This document shows positions 1 through 6,137 of a stretch of 9,133 nt of DNA, one piece after another. A model generated the notes under the pieces. It searched no databases. It had not been told where the DNA came from and saw nothing but the letters and a program-made list of their open reading frames with translations. Made by a program: the position numbers and the translations under genes. Source of the stretch: Spirochaetia bacterium (GTDB lineage Bacteria > Spirochaetota > Spirochaetia > Treponematales > Breznakiellaceae); contig BNUV01000100.1 of NCBI GenBank assembly GCA_025997615.1, positions 1 through 9,133 on the forward strand, in the 5' to 3' direction. Position 1 is the first letter of the stretch; each line of letters begins with the position of its first letter.

Positions 1-95
1 CCTACCGTTACCTGAAAACCGTTTTTGAAAAAGTGCCAACCTTGGTCCCCGGTGACGATTGGGGGCAACTGCTGCCCTGGAACATCACCCTCTGA
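1..95 (+). CDS. tnpC: IS66-family transposase (TnpC), C-terminal end only
   Basis: Read from position 3, the + strand gives 30 residues starting YRYLKTVFEKVPTL and ending LLPWNITL, then a TGA stop at 93-95. The pattern of a YxYL start, a VFEKVPTL-like helix, an acidic DDW and a final LLPW is the characteristic tail of IS66 DDE transposases, where it normally reads like PYAYLR...LP...LLPWN. The rest of the protein, including the catalytic core, and the two accessory genes usual for IS66 lie upstream of the window. The enzyme moves the element by DDE chemistry. Whether this copy is intact cannot be judged. Confidence 0.8.
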   Translation, partial: YRYLKTVFEKVPTLVPGDDWGQLLPWNITL

Positions 96-126
96 TTTTT
101 CGGGGGTGGTCGCTTTTGACGTTTAC
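1..126 (+). mobile_element. Right end of an IS66-family insertion sequence (partial)
   Basis: The segment holds the last codons of an IS66-type transposase, its stop codon, and about 30 bp of trailing DNA ending in GACGTTTAC. Read on the minus strand, the end begins GTAAACGTC, which fits the GTAA-type terminal inverted repeat known for IS66 elements. The boundary at about 126 also fits the point where the small minus-strand gene next to it stops looking like a natural protein and becomes Pro/Arg/Ser rich. IS66 elements usually make an 8-bp target duplication; the flank here would be ATTTATAG (127-134), but the other end of the element lies outside the window, so this cannot be checked. Confidence 0.75.
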
Positions 127-361
127 ATTTATAGCCGGTTCGCTCCGGTAATGAAAATGTAGGAGCTTCGCTTCTTGGGATTGTATTACTTGTGATGGTG
201 CTGAGTATGTTTAGGGGGTCCATTAAGAATACACCCTCGTACCATAGTCCATCAGGTCCTTGATGAAACAGTTGATCAGGTTTTTCTGCTTTGTTTACGC
301 CTTCATTCCAATTCCGAAACCCTTCAGGTAACTCTTCGTAGGTATATGATTTTTCTTCCAT
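8..361 (-). pseudogene. Small unknown protein, 3' end replaced by IS66 sequence
   Basis: The gene starts at ATG 361-359 behind a strong AGGAGGTT ribosome binding site 6 nt away. The reading frame is 117 codons, but only about the first 78 residues belong to the original gene. Residue 79 (a Cys codon, 127-125) spans the IS66 end at 126, and the remaining codons simply read through the IS on its antisense strand, giving an unnatural tail rich in Pro, Lys, Arg and Ser. The original part is acidic at the N-terminus (MEEKSYTYEELPEGF) and has a Trp- and Gly-containing stretch (GPDGLWYEG). I do not recognise the family. It is most likely a truncated, chimeric product. The MEE start and the ribosome binding site resemble those of the 62-aa gene at 894-1082. 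Confidence 0.6.
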
Positions 362-391
362 GTTTAACCTCCTAGGTTATAGATACATAGT

Positions 392-425
392 ATAATATAT
401 ATATGGATAGAAAAGTTAATATCAA
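392..425 (-). promoter_or_regulatory. Possible promoter for the truncated minus-strand gene
   Basis: The minus strand upstream of the ATG at 361 is very AT-rich. Two hexamer pairs are possible: TTAACT (419-414) with TATTAT (397-392), 16 nt apart, or TTGATA (425-420) with TATATA (401-396), 18 nt apart. Neither is decisive, and the alternating TA run makes chance matches likely. The position, 30 to 60 nt before the start codon, is sensible. Confidence 0.3.
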
Positions 426-445
426 AACCCCTCCACATGGAGGAG
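424..445 (-). terminator. Terminator-like hairpin
   Basis: On the minus strand CTCCTCC (445-439) pairs with GGAGGGG (434-428) around the 4-nt loop ATGT. The stem is 7 bp with one G-T pair, and TTTT follows at 427-424. This is a plausible rho-independent terminator for minus-strand transcripts that run in from the 62-aa gene side, and it would insulate the small gene ending at the IS. The + strand has a T-rich stretch after the same stem (about 447-457), so it could act in both directions. The T tract is short. Confidence 0.45.
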
Positions 446-703
446 AGTTTGTTTTCTAGTTTTCCTTTTTGCGCTATATTGTCGCCCTTCGTCCTTGCCA
501 TCGTCCCAAAAACATCCTTCTTTCTAGTCTAAGCTCCACTATACCAGCCCAAAACGTCATACATTGTCGTAGTCAACCAGAAAAATGCGTTTTTCCTCAT
601 TTTCACCCCTTTTTGCTCCGCTACAGGCTGATTGAAGAATAAGCTAAGGGATTTTTGAGAATCAGTCAAGAGAGGAGCATATAGGCTGGAATACTGCTCA
701 AAG
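446..703. other. Stretch without a recognisable gene
   Basis: I find no protein in this stretch that I can support. It holds a short AT hairpin (GAAAAA at 580-585 and TTTTTC at 590-595 around TGCG) and a 23-codon minus-strand frame discussed under rejected items. The part just before 704 reads in frame with the DUF2158-like gene back to a TGA at 656-658 and carries AGAGGAG at 671-677, but no start codon follows that site at a normal distance. The stretch looks like worn-down intergenic or remnant DNA. Confidence 0.4.
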
Positions 704-874
704 ATGGTGGTTCAGACGGTGGATATTGACACTAAGCAGGTGACTACCGTTTGGTTTTCAGATACCCATGTAAGCCAGCAAGGAGTATTCCCTGCCAGCG
801 CATTAGACCGATTTGAAATTACAAATACCCCGGCTAACTCGGCAACAGCGAAAAAGCCGGGGAAGAAAAAGTAG
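704..874 (+). pseudogene. DUF2158 (YodC-like) small protein, probably lacking its N-terminus
   Basis: Fifty-six codons run from ATG 704 to TAG 872-874. The protein begins KMVVQTVDIDTKQV when one upstream codon is included, continues TTVWFSDTHVSQQGVFP, and ends in a Lys-rich tail (AKKPGKKK). DUF2158 proteins have the plan GDVVxLKSGGPKMTV, a short turn, a VxCxWF strand, then a FPxxxLE strand. Here KMVV, VTTVWF and VFPASALDRFE match the later parts, but the opening GDVVxLKSGGP strand is missing: the preceding in-frame residues (YRLEYCS) do not fit, and there is no good ribosome binding site before 704. I read it as a 5'-truncated remnant. The family's molecular role is unknown. Confidence 0.5.
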
Positions 875-893
875 GTTCTACCTTACAACGTCA

Positions 894-1082
894 TCATGGT
901 TGATCACTTTTTGATTTGCTGTTTTGGGTATCGTCATGAAATTTTTTTATTGCAGCGTTGAAGTCTTTAAGACACTTAGCATATTCTTCCAGATATTCAA
1001 ATAACGCCTTTTCAAGATCCGGATCATGAATCTCTTCTGGCGTATATGTAGATTCTTTGTCTTCTAAACTAAGTTCTTCCAT
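894..1082 (-). CDS. Unknown 62-aa acidic protein
   Basis: I chose ATG 1082-1080 because AAGGAGG lies about 6 nt upstream. A GTG at 1097 extends the frame by five codons, but those codons contain the ribosome binding site itself. The protein (MEELSLEDKESTYTPEEIHD...) is strongly acidic in its first half and predicted to be helical across the middle (about 28-52, LEKALFEYLEEYAKCLKDF), with a Ser/Lys tail. I do not recognise a family. It lies 43 nt downstream of the 163-aa gene on the same strand with no promoter seen between them, so the two probably form one transcript. Size and pairing would suit an accessory or antitoxin-like partner, but nothing in the sequence proves that. Confidence 0.6.
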   Translation of the reverse strand: MEELSLEDKESTYTPEEIHDPDLEKALFEYLEEYAKCLKDFNAAIKKFHDDTQNSKSKSDQP

Positions 1083-1125
1083 ATTAACCTCCTTCACGAG
1101 ATAATATCGAAATTAGAAAATGGTA

Positions 1126-1617
1126 TTAAAACACAACGGTTTTTTGAGCTTCATGTGCAAGGTCATTTTCTTTTTGTTTCCTTTTTCTTATTTTTTTGAC
1201 TACTCTGCCATAAGATTTTGATGCAGCTTGTTCATCCCATGTCTGCCTGGAATGTTCAAGATTGTTCTGACCGTATTTATTGTCTTTTCTAAACCAATCT
1301 CCGATAGCATTTTTTAGTTTTGTATTCACAACGAAATCATCGCCGGTATACAATATTTCTATTTTTTGTTTTTTATCCTTCAAAAAATAGTTTTCAGGTA
1401 TAACAATCTTCGCAAGGAGAGACGGTGGTTTTGTAGCTGTGGTTAAATTGATATGAGGGGTTTCATATTCATACTCATCAAGAAAAACCTGTAATAAATA
1501 TTTTCCTCCACTTTCAAGAATTCCCATAAGGGCCATTTCCATACCAAACGTTATTGAGGTATCATCCTGAAAACCCTTATTCAAATCTTCAAGAGTAAAC
1601 TCAGATATATTATTCAT
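1126..1617 (-). CDS. Unknown 163-aa protein, weakly DUF4160-like
   Basis: The start at ATG 1617-1615 has AAGGAG (1629-1624) 6 nt upstream and a good promoter before that. The middle of the protein alternates hydrophobic strands (KYLLQVFLDEYEYETPHINL at about 39-58, LAKIVIPENYF at 68-78, KIEILYTGDDFVV at 85-97), followed by a helix (AIGDWF at 104-109) and a Trp-containing stretch (HSRQTWDEQ at 122-130). It ends in a basic segment (VVKKIRKRKQK, 139-149). The TPHINL strand and the late helix with a Trp recall DUF4160 proteins (PPHVHV..., then a helix ending in W), which often occur with small partners, but the match is weak and I would not assign it. It is the first gene of a probable two-gene unit with the 62-aa gene. 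Confidence 0.65.
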   Translation of the reverse strand: MNNISEFTLEDLNKGFQDDTSITFGMEMALMGILESGGKYLLQVFLDEYEYETPHINLTTATKPPSLLAKIVIPENYFLKDKKQKIEILYTGDDFVVNTKLKNAIGDWFRKDNKYGQNNLEHSRQTWDEQAASKSYGRVVKKIRKRKQKENDLAHEAQKTVVF

Positions 1618-1645
1618 ATAATACTCCTTAAATTGTATTCATAAT

Positions 1646-1674
1646 ATAATATTTAAATCAAAAATGATATTGAA
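1646..1674 (-). promoter_or_regulatory. Promoter of the 163-aa/62-aa gene pair
   Basis: On the minus strand TTCAAT (1674-1669) and TATTAT (1651-1646) are 17 nt apart, a good fit to a sigma-70 type promoter. Transcription would begin near 1639 and leave a leader of about 20 nt with the AAGGAG ribosome binding site before ATG 1617. A second pairing (TTGATT with TACAAT) would put the start inside the ribosome binding site and is less likely. Confidence 0.45.
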
Positions 1675-1727
1675 GCACACCCTCACCGTCATAGTTCACG
1701 GCATCTCCTTATGACATCATTATCCTT

Positions 1728-2351
1728 TCAAAACCTATGAACGCAAGTAACTACCCGCCCCTCAATCCGAAAATTTTCCAGTTCCGGCCCGGTTATTTGC
1801 CGGGTGGGATAGGCGGGGTTGGCGCTGATAAGGGATATGGACCGGGGCATATCGTCAAAAGACACCCTCTTGACCAGCAAGGCGGTGTCCAGGGACAGGA
1901 CATAAATGCCGTTCCCTTCGGATAGGCCGGGGTGATACACAACCGCATCGCCATTATGGATATGCTCGCCGGTCATGGAATCCCCTTTAACGTATATGGC
2001 TATAAGGTTTTCCGGGCGGTAGGGGCTGATGAGGGACCGGGGGAGCTTTAGGGTCTTTTCCTCGGCATAGTCCTGAATTTCCATGCCTCGCCCTGCGGCG
2101 GCCTCTTGATCCAGCAGCCTAATATCGGCCTTTTCGGTTTCAAAGGGTGAGCCTTCCCCAAGGAGGAACCAGTTTAGGTTGACGTTGTATTGAGCGGACA
2201 GTTTTTCCAGAATTTCACGGGAAGCGTGATATATGCCTTTTGAGAGGGAATATCCCCGCTCTTTTGAGGCCCCCAGGCTTCGGGCAAACTCCAATTTCGA
2301 TAAGCCGGAGCTTTTTTGAAGAAAATTATAGCGTTCTACCTCGGTTTCCAT
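1728..2351 (-). CDS. LexA/CI-like repressor with HTH and S24 peptidase domains
   Basis: This is a 207-aa transcriptional repressor of the self-cleaving LexA/CI type. Residues about 5-65 form an XRE-like HTH (SKLEFARSLGASKERGYSLSKG, then NLNWFLLGEGSPF, a common end of the DNA-binding part). The S24 domain follows: EAAAG at 83-87 offers an Ala-Gly cleavage site (A86-G87), GDSM at 123-126 holds the nucleophile Ser125, and LLVKR holds the general base Lys161. The 36-residue spacing of the dyad fits LexA. All parts needed for RecA-stimulated self-cleavage are present, so the protein should respond to DNA damage. The gene is read leftwards from ATG 2351-2349 behind a weak GAGG site. It faces a DUF72 stub across a region with two palindromes, where it probably represses itself and the rightward genes. 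Its GC-rich composition differs from the HD genes. Confidence 0.9.
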   Translation of the reverse strand: METEVERYNFLQKSSGLSKLEFARSLGASKERGYSLSKGIYHASREILEKLSAQYNVNLNWFLLGEGSPFETEKADIRLLDQEAAAGRGMEIQDYAEEKTLKLPRSLISPYRPENLIAIYVKGDSMTGEHIHNGDAVVYHPGLSEGNGIYVLSLDTALLVKRVSFDDMPRSISLISANPAYPTRQITGPELENFRIEGRVVTCVHRF

Positions 2352-2380
2352 TGACAGCCTCTATTACCCTGATCTATGTT
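2351..2380 (+). promoter_or_regulatory. Possible rightward promoter overlapping an operator
   Basis: A perfect TTGACA at 2351-2356 is followed after 18 nt by TATGTT (2375-2380), a 4/6 match to TATAAT. The -10 lies inside the palindrome at 2374-2390, so a repressor bound there would block it. It would drive the DUF72 stub and, if nothing stops transcription, the HD module about 600 nt downstream. The TTGACA touches the start codon of the repressor gene, so chance cannot be excluded. Confidence 0.35.
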
Positions 2381-2390
2381 TAGAACATAG
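2374..2390. promoter_or_regulatory. Operator palindrome 1
   Basis: CTATGTT and AACATAG are perfect 7-bp inverted repeats around TAG (17 bp in total). The site lies 23 bp upstream of the repressor start and overlaps the rightward -10 candidate. This placement is typical of an operator bound by an S24-type repressor dimer. Confidence 0.6.
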
Positions 2391-2408
2391 TGATTATATT
2401 AATCACTA
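2388..2408. promoter_or_regulatory. Operator palindrome 2
   Basis: TAGTGATTA and TAATCACTA are perfect 9-bp inverted repeats around TAT (21 bp in total). The site overlaps palindrome 1 by 3 bp and covers the leftward -10 hexamer. The half-sites of the two palindromes differ (ATGTT against GTGATTA), so either the repressor tolerates both or two different proteins compete here. Confidence 0.6.
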
Positions 2409-2421
2409 CGGGTGAAGTTTA
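2393..2421 (-). promoter_or_regulatory. Probable leftward promoter of the S24 repressor gene
   Basis: A perfect TATAAT lies on the minus strand at 2398-2393, inside operator palindrome 2. The hexamer 17 nt upstream (TAAACT, 2421-2416) matches TTGACA at only three positions, so the -35 is weak. Transcription would begin near 2386 and leave a leader of about 35 nt. The overlap with the palindrome suggests the repressor controls its own gene. Confidence 0.45.
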
Positions 2422-2468
2422 TAGGTAAAATGCCGATTTGTAAAGAGGGTTTTTATAAGGTTGGGTTT

Positions 2469-2612
2469 ATGGCAAAGATTTTAGTGGGAACCTGCAGATT
2501 TTTTTATGATGACTGGATAGGGCCGGTGTACCCCCTTGACCGATCTTCCATACACTTTTATACTCACAGCTATAATGAAATTTCATCATTTCATAGATGG
2601 GCTCGTCTATAG
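2469..2612 (+). pseudogene. DUF72 (YecE-like) protein, 5' stub
   Basis: From ATG 2469 the frame reads MAKILVGTCRFFYDDWIGPVYP and then about 25 further residues to a TAG at 2610-2612, 47 aa in all. DUF72 proteins are TIM-barrel-like, usually 240-300 residues, and open with exactly this pattern (ILVGTSGfSYxdWxGpfYP). The match fades after about residue 36, and no later DUF72 segment is visible in any frame, so this is a 5' fragment. AAGG at 2457-2460 is a possible ribosome binding site; an in-frame GTG at 2412 is less likely because the family motif starts at the ATG. The molecular role of DUF72 is not settled. The stub begins just right of the repressor's operators, which suggests the intact gene was controlled by that repressor. 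Confidence 0.6.
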
Positions 2613-2979
2613 CCATGGTTTTTAGTAGCTTGTTGTTCCCTAAAGGGACGATACTAGATGTAAATACACCTCTGGGCCAGTGTTACGCCTTTCCTCTCAA
2701 GTCGATTAAACATTTTTTTCCTAAATCCCTGCGCAGTCTCTTGAATATATCTAAATATGGAAGTATTCTGGTTAATAATATGACAAATTATACAAATTTG
2801 TCATATTCAAAACAACCAATAGGTAAACATGCAAAAACCATGCCAAAATGGCTATATTGTTTAACATTTTTGGAGGGAGTTGGTCTCATGCAATAGGAGT
2901 TCATGGATAATGCTATGTAGCAAAATCCATACTTATAAAACCCCGTAGGGGTAAAATTATTTACTTTAATTAGGAGAAT
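2613..2979 (+). promoter_or_regulatory. Upstream region of the HD module, no gene recognised
   Basis: About 370 bp lie between the DUF72 stub and the first gene of the HD module. A 99-codon + frame crosses it from 2597 but looks random in composition and overlaps the stub. The region contains the 31-bp palindrome listed separately, a short GC hairpin ACCCC-GTA-GGGGT at 2940-2952 just before the first gene, and possible -10 hexamers TATATT (2853-2858) and TATAAA (2934-2939), both lacking a convincing -35. A five-codon frame (MDNAM, 2903-2920) follows AGGAG at 2895-2899. The left edge of the transferred DNA probably lies in this region. Confidence 0.4.
2777..2807. repeat. 31-bp perfect palindrome upstream of the HD module
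   Basis: AATATGACAAATT (2777-2789) and AATTTGTCATATT (2795-2807) are perfect 13-bp inverted repeats around the 5-nt centre ATACA. It lies about 170 bp before the first gene of the module. No T tract follows on the + strand (CAAAAC), so it is not a standard terminator. It would suit an operator for a dimeric regulator or a hairpin in the leader, and it differs from the two operator palindromes next to the S24 gene. Confidence 0.7.
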
Positions 2980-3345
2980 ATGATTATAATGTGTTGCTTA
3001 AGGTTTGATGCGGATGTGTTATTGGCAAATATAGCCAATGCTATTGAAAAATCTGAAAAGCAGGAAAAACTTCGAGAGTTCCCTATCAGTTTTTTAAAAA
3101 CCTATTGCAAATACTTGGATAATGTAATGGGTGGGTATAAGTTCTTTGAAATTGACCAGAAGGATATTGATAATATGGTTCACAGGTATGAGGATAATTA
3201 TACCTGTAAAAATGGCAACATAGAGATTAAAAAAGCTCCTAACCTGGAATTTTTTAATCAGCAATATCCGGAGTATGTTGCCGACACAATGGAATGTGCC
3301 GCCGATATCTGTGTTGCAGAATTGGGGAACCCCTGTCCCGTCTGA
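2980..3345 (+). CDS. Unknown 121-aa protein, first gene of the HD module
   Basis: I do not recognise this protein. It is cytosolic by appearance, with no signal peptide or membrane segment, and has a helical N-terminal half (about 9-32 RFDADVLLANIANAIEKSEK..., then FLKTYCKYLDNV at 38-49) and a mixed second half. It holds seven cysteines (5, 6, 43, 76, 106, 111, 119), three of them in the last 16 residues, with no clear zinc-ribbon spacing. AGGAG at 2972-2976 sits only 3 nt from ATG 2980; ATG 2989 in the same frame is 12 nt away, so either start is possible. A stop codon just upstream rules out a longer form. The gene ends 44 nt before the 915-aa HD gene on the same strand, which suggests co-transcription and a role as a partner or regulator of the HD proteins. 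Confidence 0.7.
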   Translation: MIIMCCLRFDADVLLANIANAIEKSEKQEKLREFPISFLKTYCKYLDNVMGGYKFFEIDQKDIDNMVHRYEDNYTCKNGNIEIKKAPNLEFFNQQYPEYVADTMECAADICVAELGNPCPV

Positions 3346-3389
3346 TTTTCTAAGCATATTTCACCTGTCTTTATCATGGAGAATTTTGT

Positions 3390-6137
3390 ATGAGTGAAGA
3401 TGCATGGGATGAGTATACCCAGTTTAAGGATACGGTGCATGGGTATATAAAAATATATAAACCCCTTGTAAAAGAGATCATAAATGATTCCAAATTTCAG
3501 CGATTAAAACATATTGAACAGACGGGGATGGGTGTGTTATACCCTTCGGCTACCCATAATCGTTTTGCCCATTCCCTGGGGGTCTATCATTTAGGCGATA
3601 TTGCCTTCCAAAGTTTTTTCAGAAACATTAAAAAACATCAAGACTGTTATGAAATTGGACCTTATCGCCAAGTGGAAAAAAACTGGGATATAAATTGGGG
3701 CCATTGGGAAATCCTGTTTAAATTGGCCTGTTTGCTCCACGATATAGGTCATACGCCCTTTTCTCATTCCCTAGAAATGATTTATAACTTGAATTCAACG
3801 GCTATTCTGGAAAGACTTATTGATGGTCCGAAAGATGAAGAAAACGCCAAGGGCAAAAAAATCAATAAAAATTTAACAGAGGGATTCAAAAATGAGTCAT
3901 TTGCCGTGGATTTTTATTCAGAAAAAGGTAAAAACACAGGACATGGCAAAGAACATGAAAAAATGAGTGCTTATCTCATTATAAGTGAATTTCAAGATAA
4001 AATTAAAGAATTAGTTACAAGCTTCATGGATAAGAAATATCATTTGACGAATGTTTATACTAAAGAATATTCACTTATGGATGATCTGGAATTTATGGCC
4101 AGAATGGTTATTGGCTGCCATTATTACCAATGGGGATTTGAGGATGGTAAAAAATATAAATATCCCTATAATAATGATCATGCCAATGATACATGGAGAA
4201 ACGAATTACAGCTTAGAAATTGTGTTATAGGCTTGTTAAATTCATCAATTGATGTGGATAGCTTGGATTATACGTCTCGGGACACAAAAACCTCAGGATA
4301 TGAAAACACCCATGTTGATATTGATCGGCTCCTGAATTCCTTTTCGGTAATAGAAGGGTATAAATACGAGAAGGCATTGATCAAATTTAACTCTGAAAAT
4401 CCAATTAACCATCCGGTAACTTGTGAAAACTTTGTGGGGGAAGTCCAGGGTCTTAATCTGGACGGTTCATGTAAAATAATAGCTCAAGAAGACGAGATAA
4501 TTATCACTAATGGATCGGCAATACGGGGAGAACGCCTGACAGAAAAAAAGAAAGAAGAATTGGAGTCCGGCAAGGAAGTATCGGCCCCCGATGGTTATAG
4601 TACTAATATTTCATGTAAAAAAATAATAATAAATCCGCCTTCGTCTGAAAAAGAGAAGGCATATTTATACTTAAGTCAGGGGGAAATTAATGGGCTGTTT
4701 AGTGGGAGTATTTATGGTCAAATTAAAAAACATCCAGATAACTATATTAAGCTTTACAGATTGGCCTTTGAAAAAAGCTCTCTTAGCGTGATTGATGGGG
4801 CGGCACTTGCTCGCAATTACGAATATCTGTGGATTTATGCCCATCATACTATTACCTATCAAACTAATTTTCTATCATATTATTTGCTTGATCAATATTG
4901 CACCATCTTATATGATCGTGAAAGGAAATGGCTTGCGGATGAATATGAACATGAACTGAAGGCATTTAATTTTAGTCCCTATTTAAAAAATGAGGCAGAT
5001 ACATCTTCTGGAAATCCCAATAATAATAGTGTTGCAGATATTGCAGAGAGATTATCTCAAATGGCTGATACGAAAAAGAAAATAATACAGAAAAAAGAAG
5101 ATGAAGCAAGTGTTTCAAAATCTGTAGATATTCTTCAGAAAATTTTAGACACCTATGAGAGATATAAAAACTTTAAAGAGCAGACTAATTTAGCCTGCTC
5201 CTGTGAAGAATTGATTTATAATCTTTTTGAGTGGGTATATGCGCTGTATATAACCTATTTTGAAAAAGATCATCCCTACTGGTGTAAAAAGGGCTTACCT
5301 GTGATCCAGTATTTTCTGAAAGATCTTATCGAAGGATATATGCACAGGAACAATAGTGACGAATGTATTGCCCTTTCCGAATCCCTTAAAATCCATGAAC
5401 CGCTAAAAAAACGTTTTATAGACAAGGTTTTGCAGTATATGGTGGATGCTATCGGGGTACCGGAAAGAAAAACCATTTGTGGCAGAGCTTATGACTATAG
5501 CAGTGATAGCGATTTATATGCTTTATATAAAGAGAAAAAAGATGAATTAGATGTAAAAGCAGAAAATTTTAAAAGAAAGAAAGAAGGAGGATTTGAAATT
5601 AACGATGAAGATGAACCTACATCGCATGAAAAAGAATTTCGCTGTATCGCAGAAGAGTCCTTCTCACGACAATTTGCCCATAGTATGTGGAAAACATATG
5701 CGGAATATACACACCATTTCCGTGGATGGACAGATGAAGAAAGAAATAAGCTTCCAGAGTTTTTTTCCGATCCGGAAAGCTTGATTGCCAAAAGTTATTT
5801 TGTTCTTTCTAGTAACGAGACAATTACCGATAGCAGAAAAAATGAATTTTTTGATTACTTAAGGGAAGAATATAAAATAGAGCGCTTCATATATGTAAAA
5901 CAAATAATAAAAACAAAAATTCCGGATAATTATCATACTTATTTTAATTTTAACCGGAGTGTTTTACGGATGGCGGATATTGATATTTTTAAAGGGAATG
6001 AAACTGTAAAAAGTTTCTGTTATTTCTATTATTTTCGTAAAAAGGAATATGAGAACAGACGATTGGAAAATATGGATATTGTCAGAATTATTGATACCTT
6101 GCATAAAAAAATAAACATTAAACCAGGTGCAAATTGA
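3390..6137 (+). CDS. Large SAMHD1-like HD-domain phosphohydrolase (915 aa)
   Basis: The protein is predicted to be an HD-superfamily metal-dependent phosphohydrolase of the SAMHD1/dGTPase group, enzymes that split dNTPs into deoxynucleoside and triphosphate. Residues 34-64 match the family signature (SKFQRLKHIEQTG..., then HNRFAHSLG). Metal ligands are visible as His61, His117-Asp118 in HDIGHTPFSH, and Asp290 in DVDSLDYTSRD; His189-Glu190 (HEKMS) matches the catalytic His-Glu of SAMHD1. Against SAMHD1, the Gln-Leu pair that checks the sugar is Gln44-Thr45 and the triphosphate-contacting Lys is Ser291, so the substrate may differ. A beta-rich insert follows at about 345-425 and a likely coiled coil at about 548-600. 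The rest, to 915, is helical and unrecognised; bacterial dGTPases are about 450-500 aa, so about half the protein is extra. GGAG at 3378-3381 serves ATG 3390. The gene is AT-rich. Confidence 0.85.
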   Translation: MSEDAWDEYTQFKDTVHGYIKIYKPLVKEIINDSKFQRLKHIEQTGMGVLYPSATHNRFAHSLGVYHLGDIAFQSFFRNIKKHQDCYEIGPYRQVEKNWDINWGHWEILFKLACLLHDIGHTPFSHSLEMIYNLNSTAILERLIDGPKDEENAKGKKINKNLTEGFKNESFAVDFYSEKGKNTGHGKEHEKMSAYLIISEFQDKIKELVTSFMDKKYHLTNVYTKEYSLMDDLEFMARMVIGCHYYQWGFEDGKKYKYPYNNDHANDTWRNELQLRNCVIGLLNSSIDVDSLDYTSRDTKTSGYENTHVDIDRLLNSFSVIEGYKYEKALIKFNSENPINHPVTCENFVGEVQGLNLDGSCKIIAQEDEIIITNGSAIRGERLTEKKKEELESGKEVSAPDGYSTNISCKKIIINPPSSEKEKAYLYLSQGEINGLFSGSIYGQIKKHPDNYIKLYRLAFEKSSLSVIDGAALARNYEYLWIYAHHTITYQTNFLSYYLLDQYCTILYDRERKWLADEYEHELKAFNFSPYLKNEADTSSGNPNNNSVADIAERLSQMADTKKKIIQKKEDEASVSKSVDILQKILDTYERYKNFKEQTNLACSCEELIYNLFEWVYALYITYFEKDHPYWCKKGLPVIQYFLKDLIEGYMHRNNSDECIALSESLKIHEPLKKRFIDKVLQYMVDAIGVPERKTICGRAYDYSSDSDLYALYKEKKDELDVKAENFKRKKEGGFEINDEDEPTSHEKEFRCIAEESFSRQFAHSMWKTYAEYTHHFRGWTDEERNKLPEFFSDPESLIAKSYFVLSSNETITDSRKNEFFDYLREEYKIERFIYVKQIIKTKIPDNYHTYFNFNRSVLRMADIDIFKGNETVKSFCYFYYFRKKEYENRRLENMDIVRIIDTLHKKINIKPGAN

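Noticed and set aside
529..600. A 23-codon minus-strand frame (starting MRKNAFFWLTTT) with a GGGGTG-like site before it
   Set aside because: It is too short to judge, has no recognisable relative and no clear promoter; chance frames of this size are common.
828..862. 8-bp inverted repeat CCCCGGCT / AGCCGGGG with a 19-nt loop
   Set aside because: It lies inside the DUF2158-like frame, has a long loop and no T tract on either strand, so it is not a convincing terminator.
2597..2896. A 99-codon + frame between the DUF72 stub and the HD module
   Set aside because: Its composition looks random, it overlaps the stub, has no ribosome binding site and matches no family.
3094..3440. Minus-strand frames opposite the 121-aa gene
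   Set aside because: They are shadows of the + strand coding sequence, without ribosome binding sites or family features.
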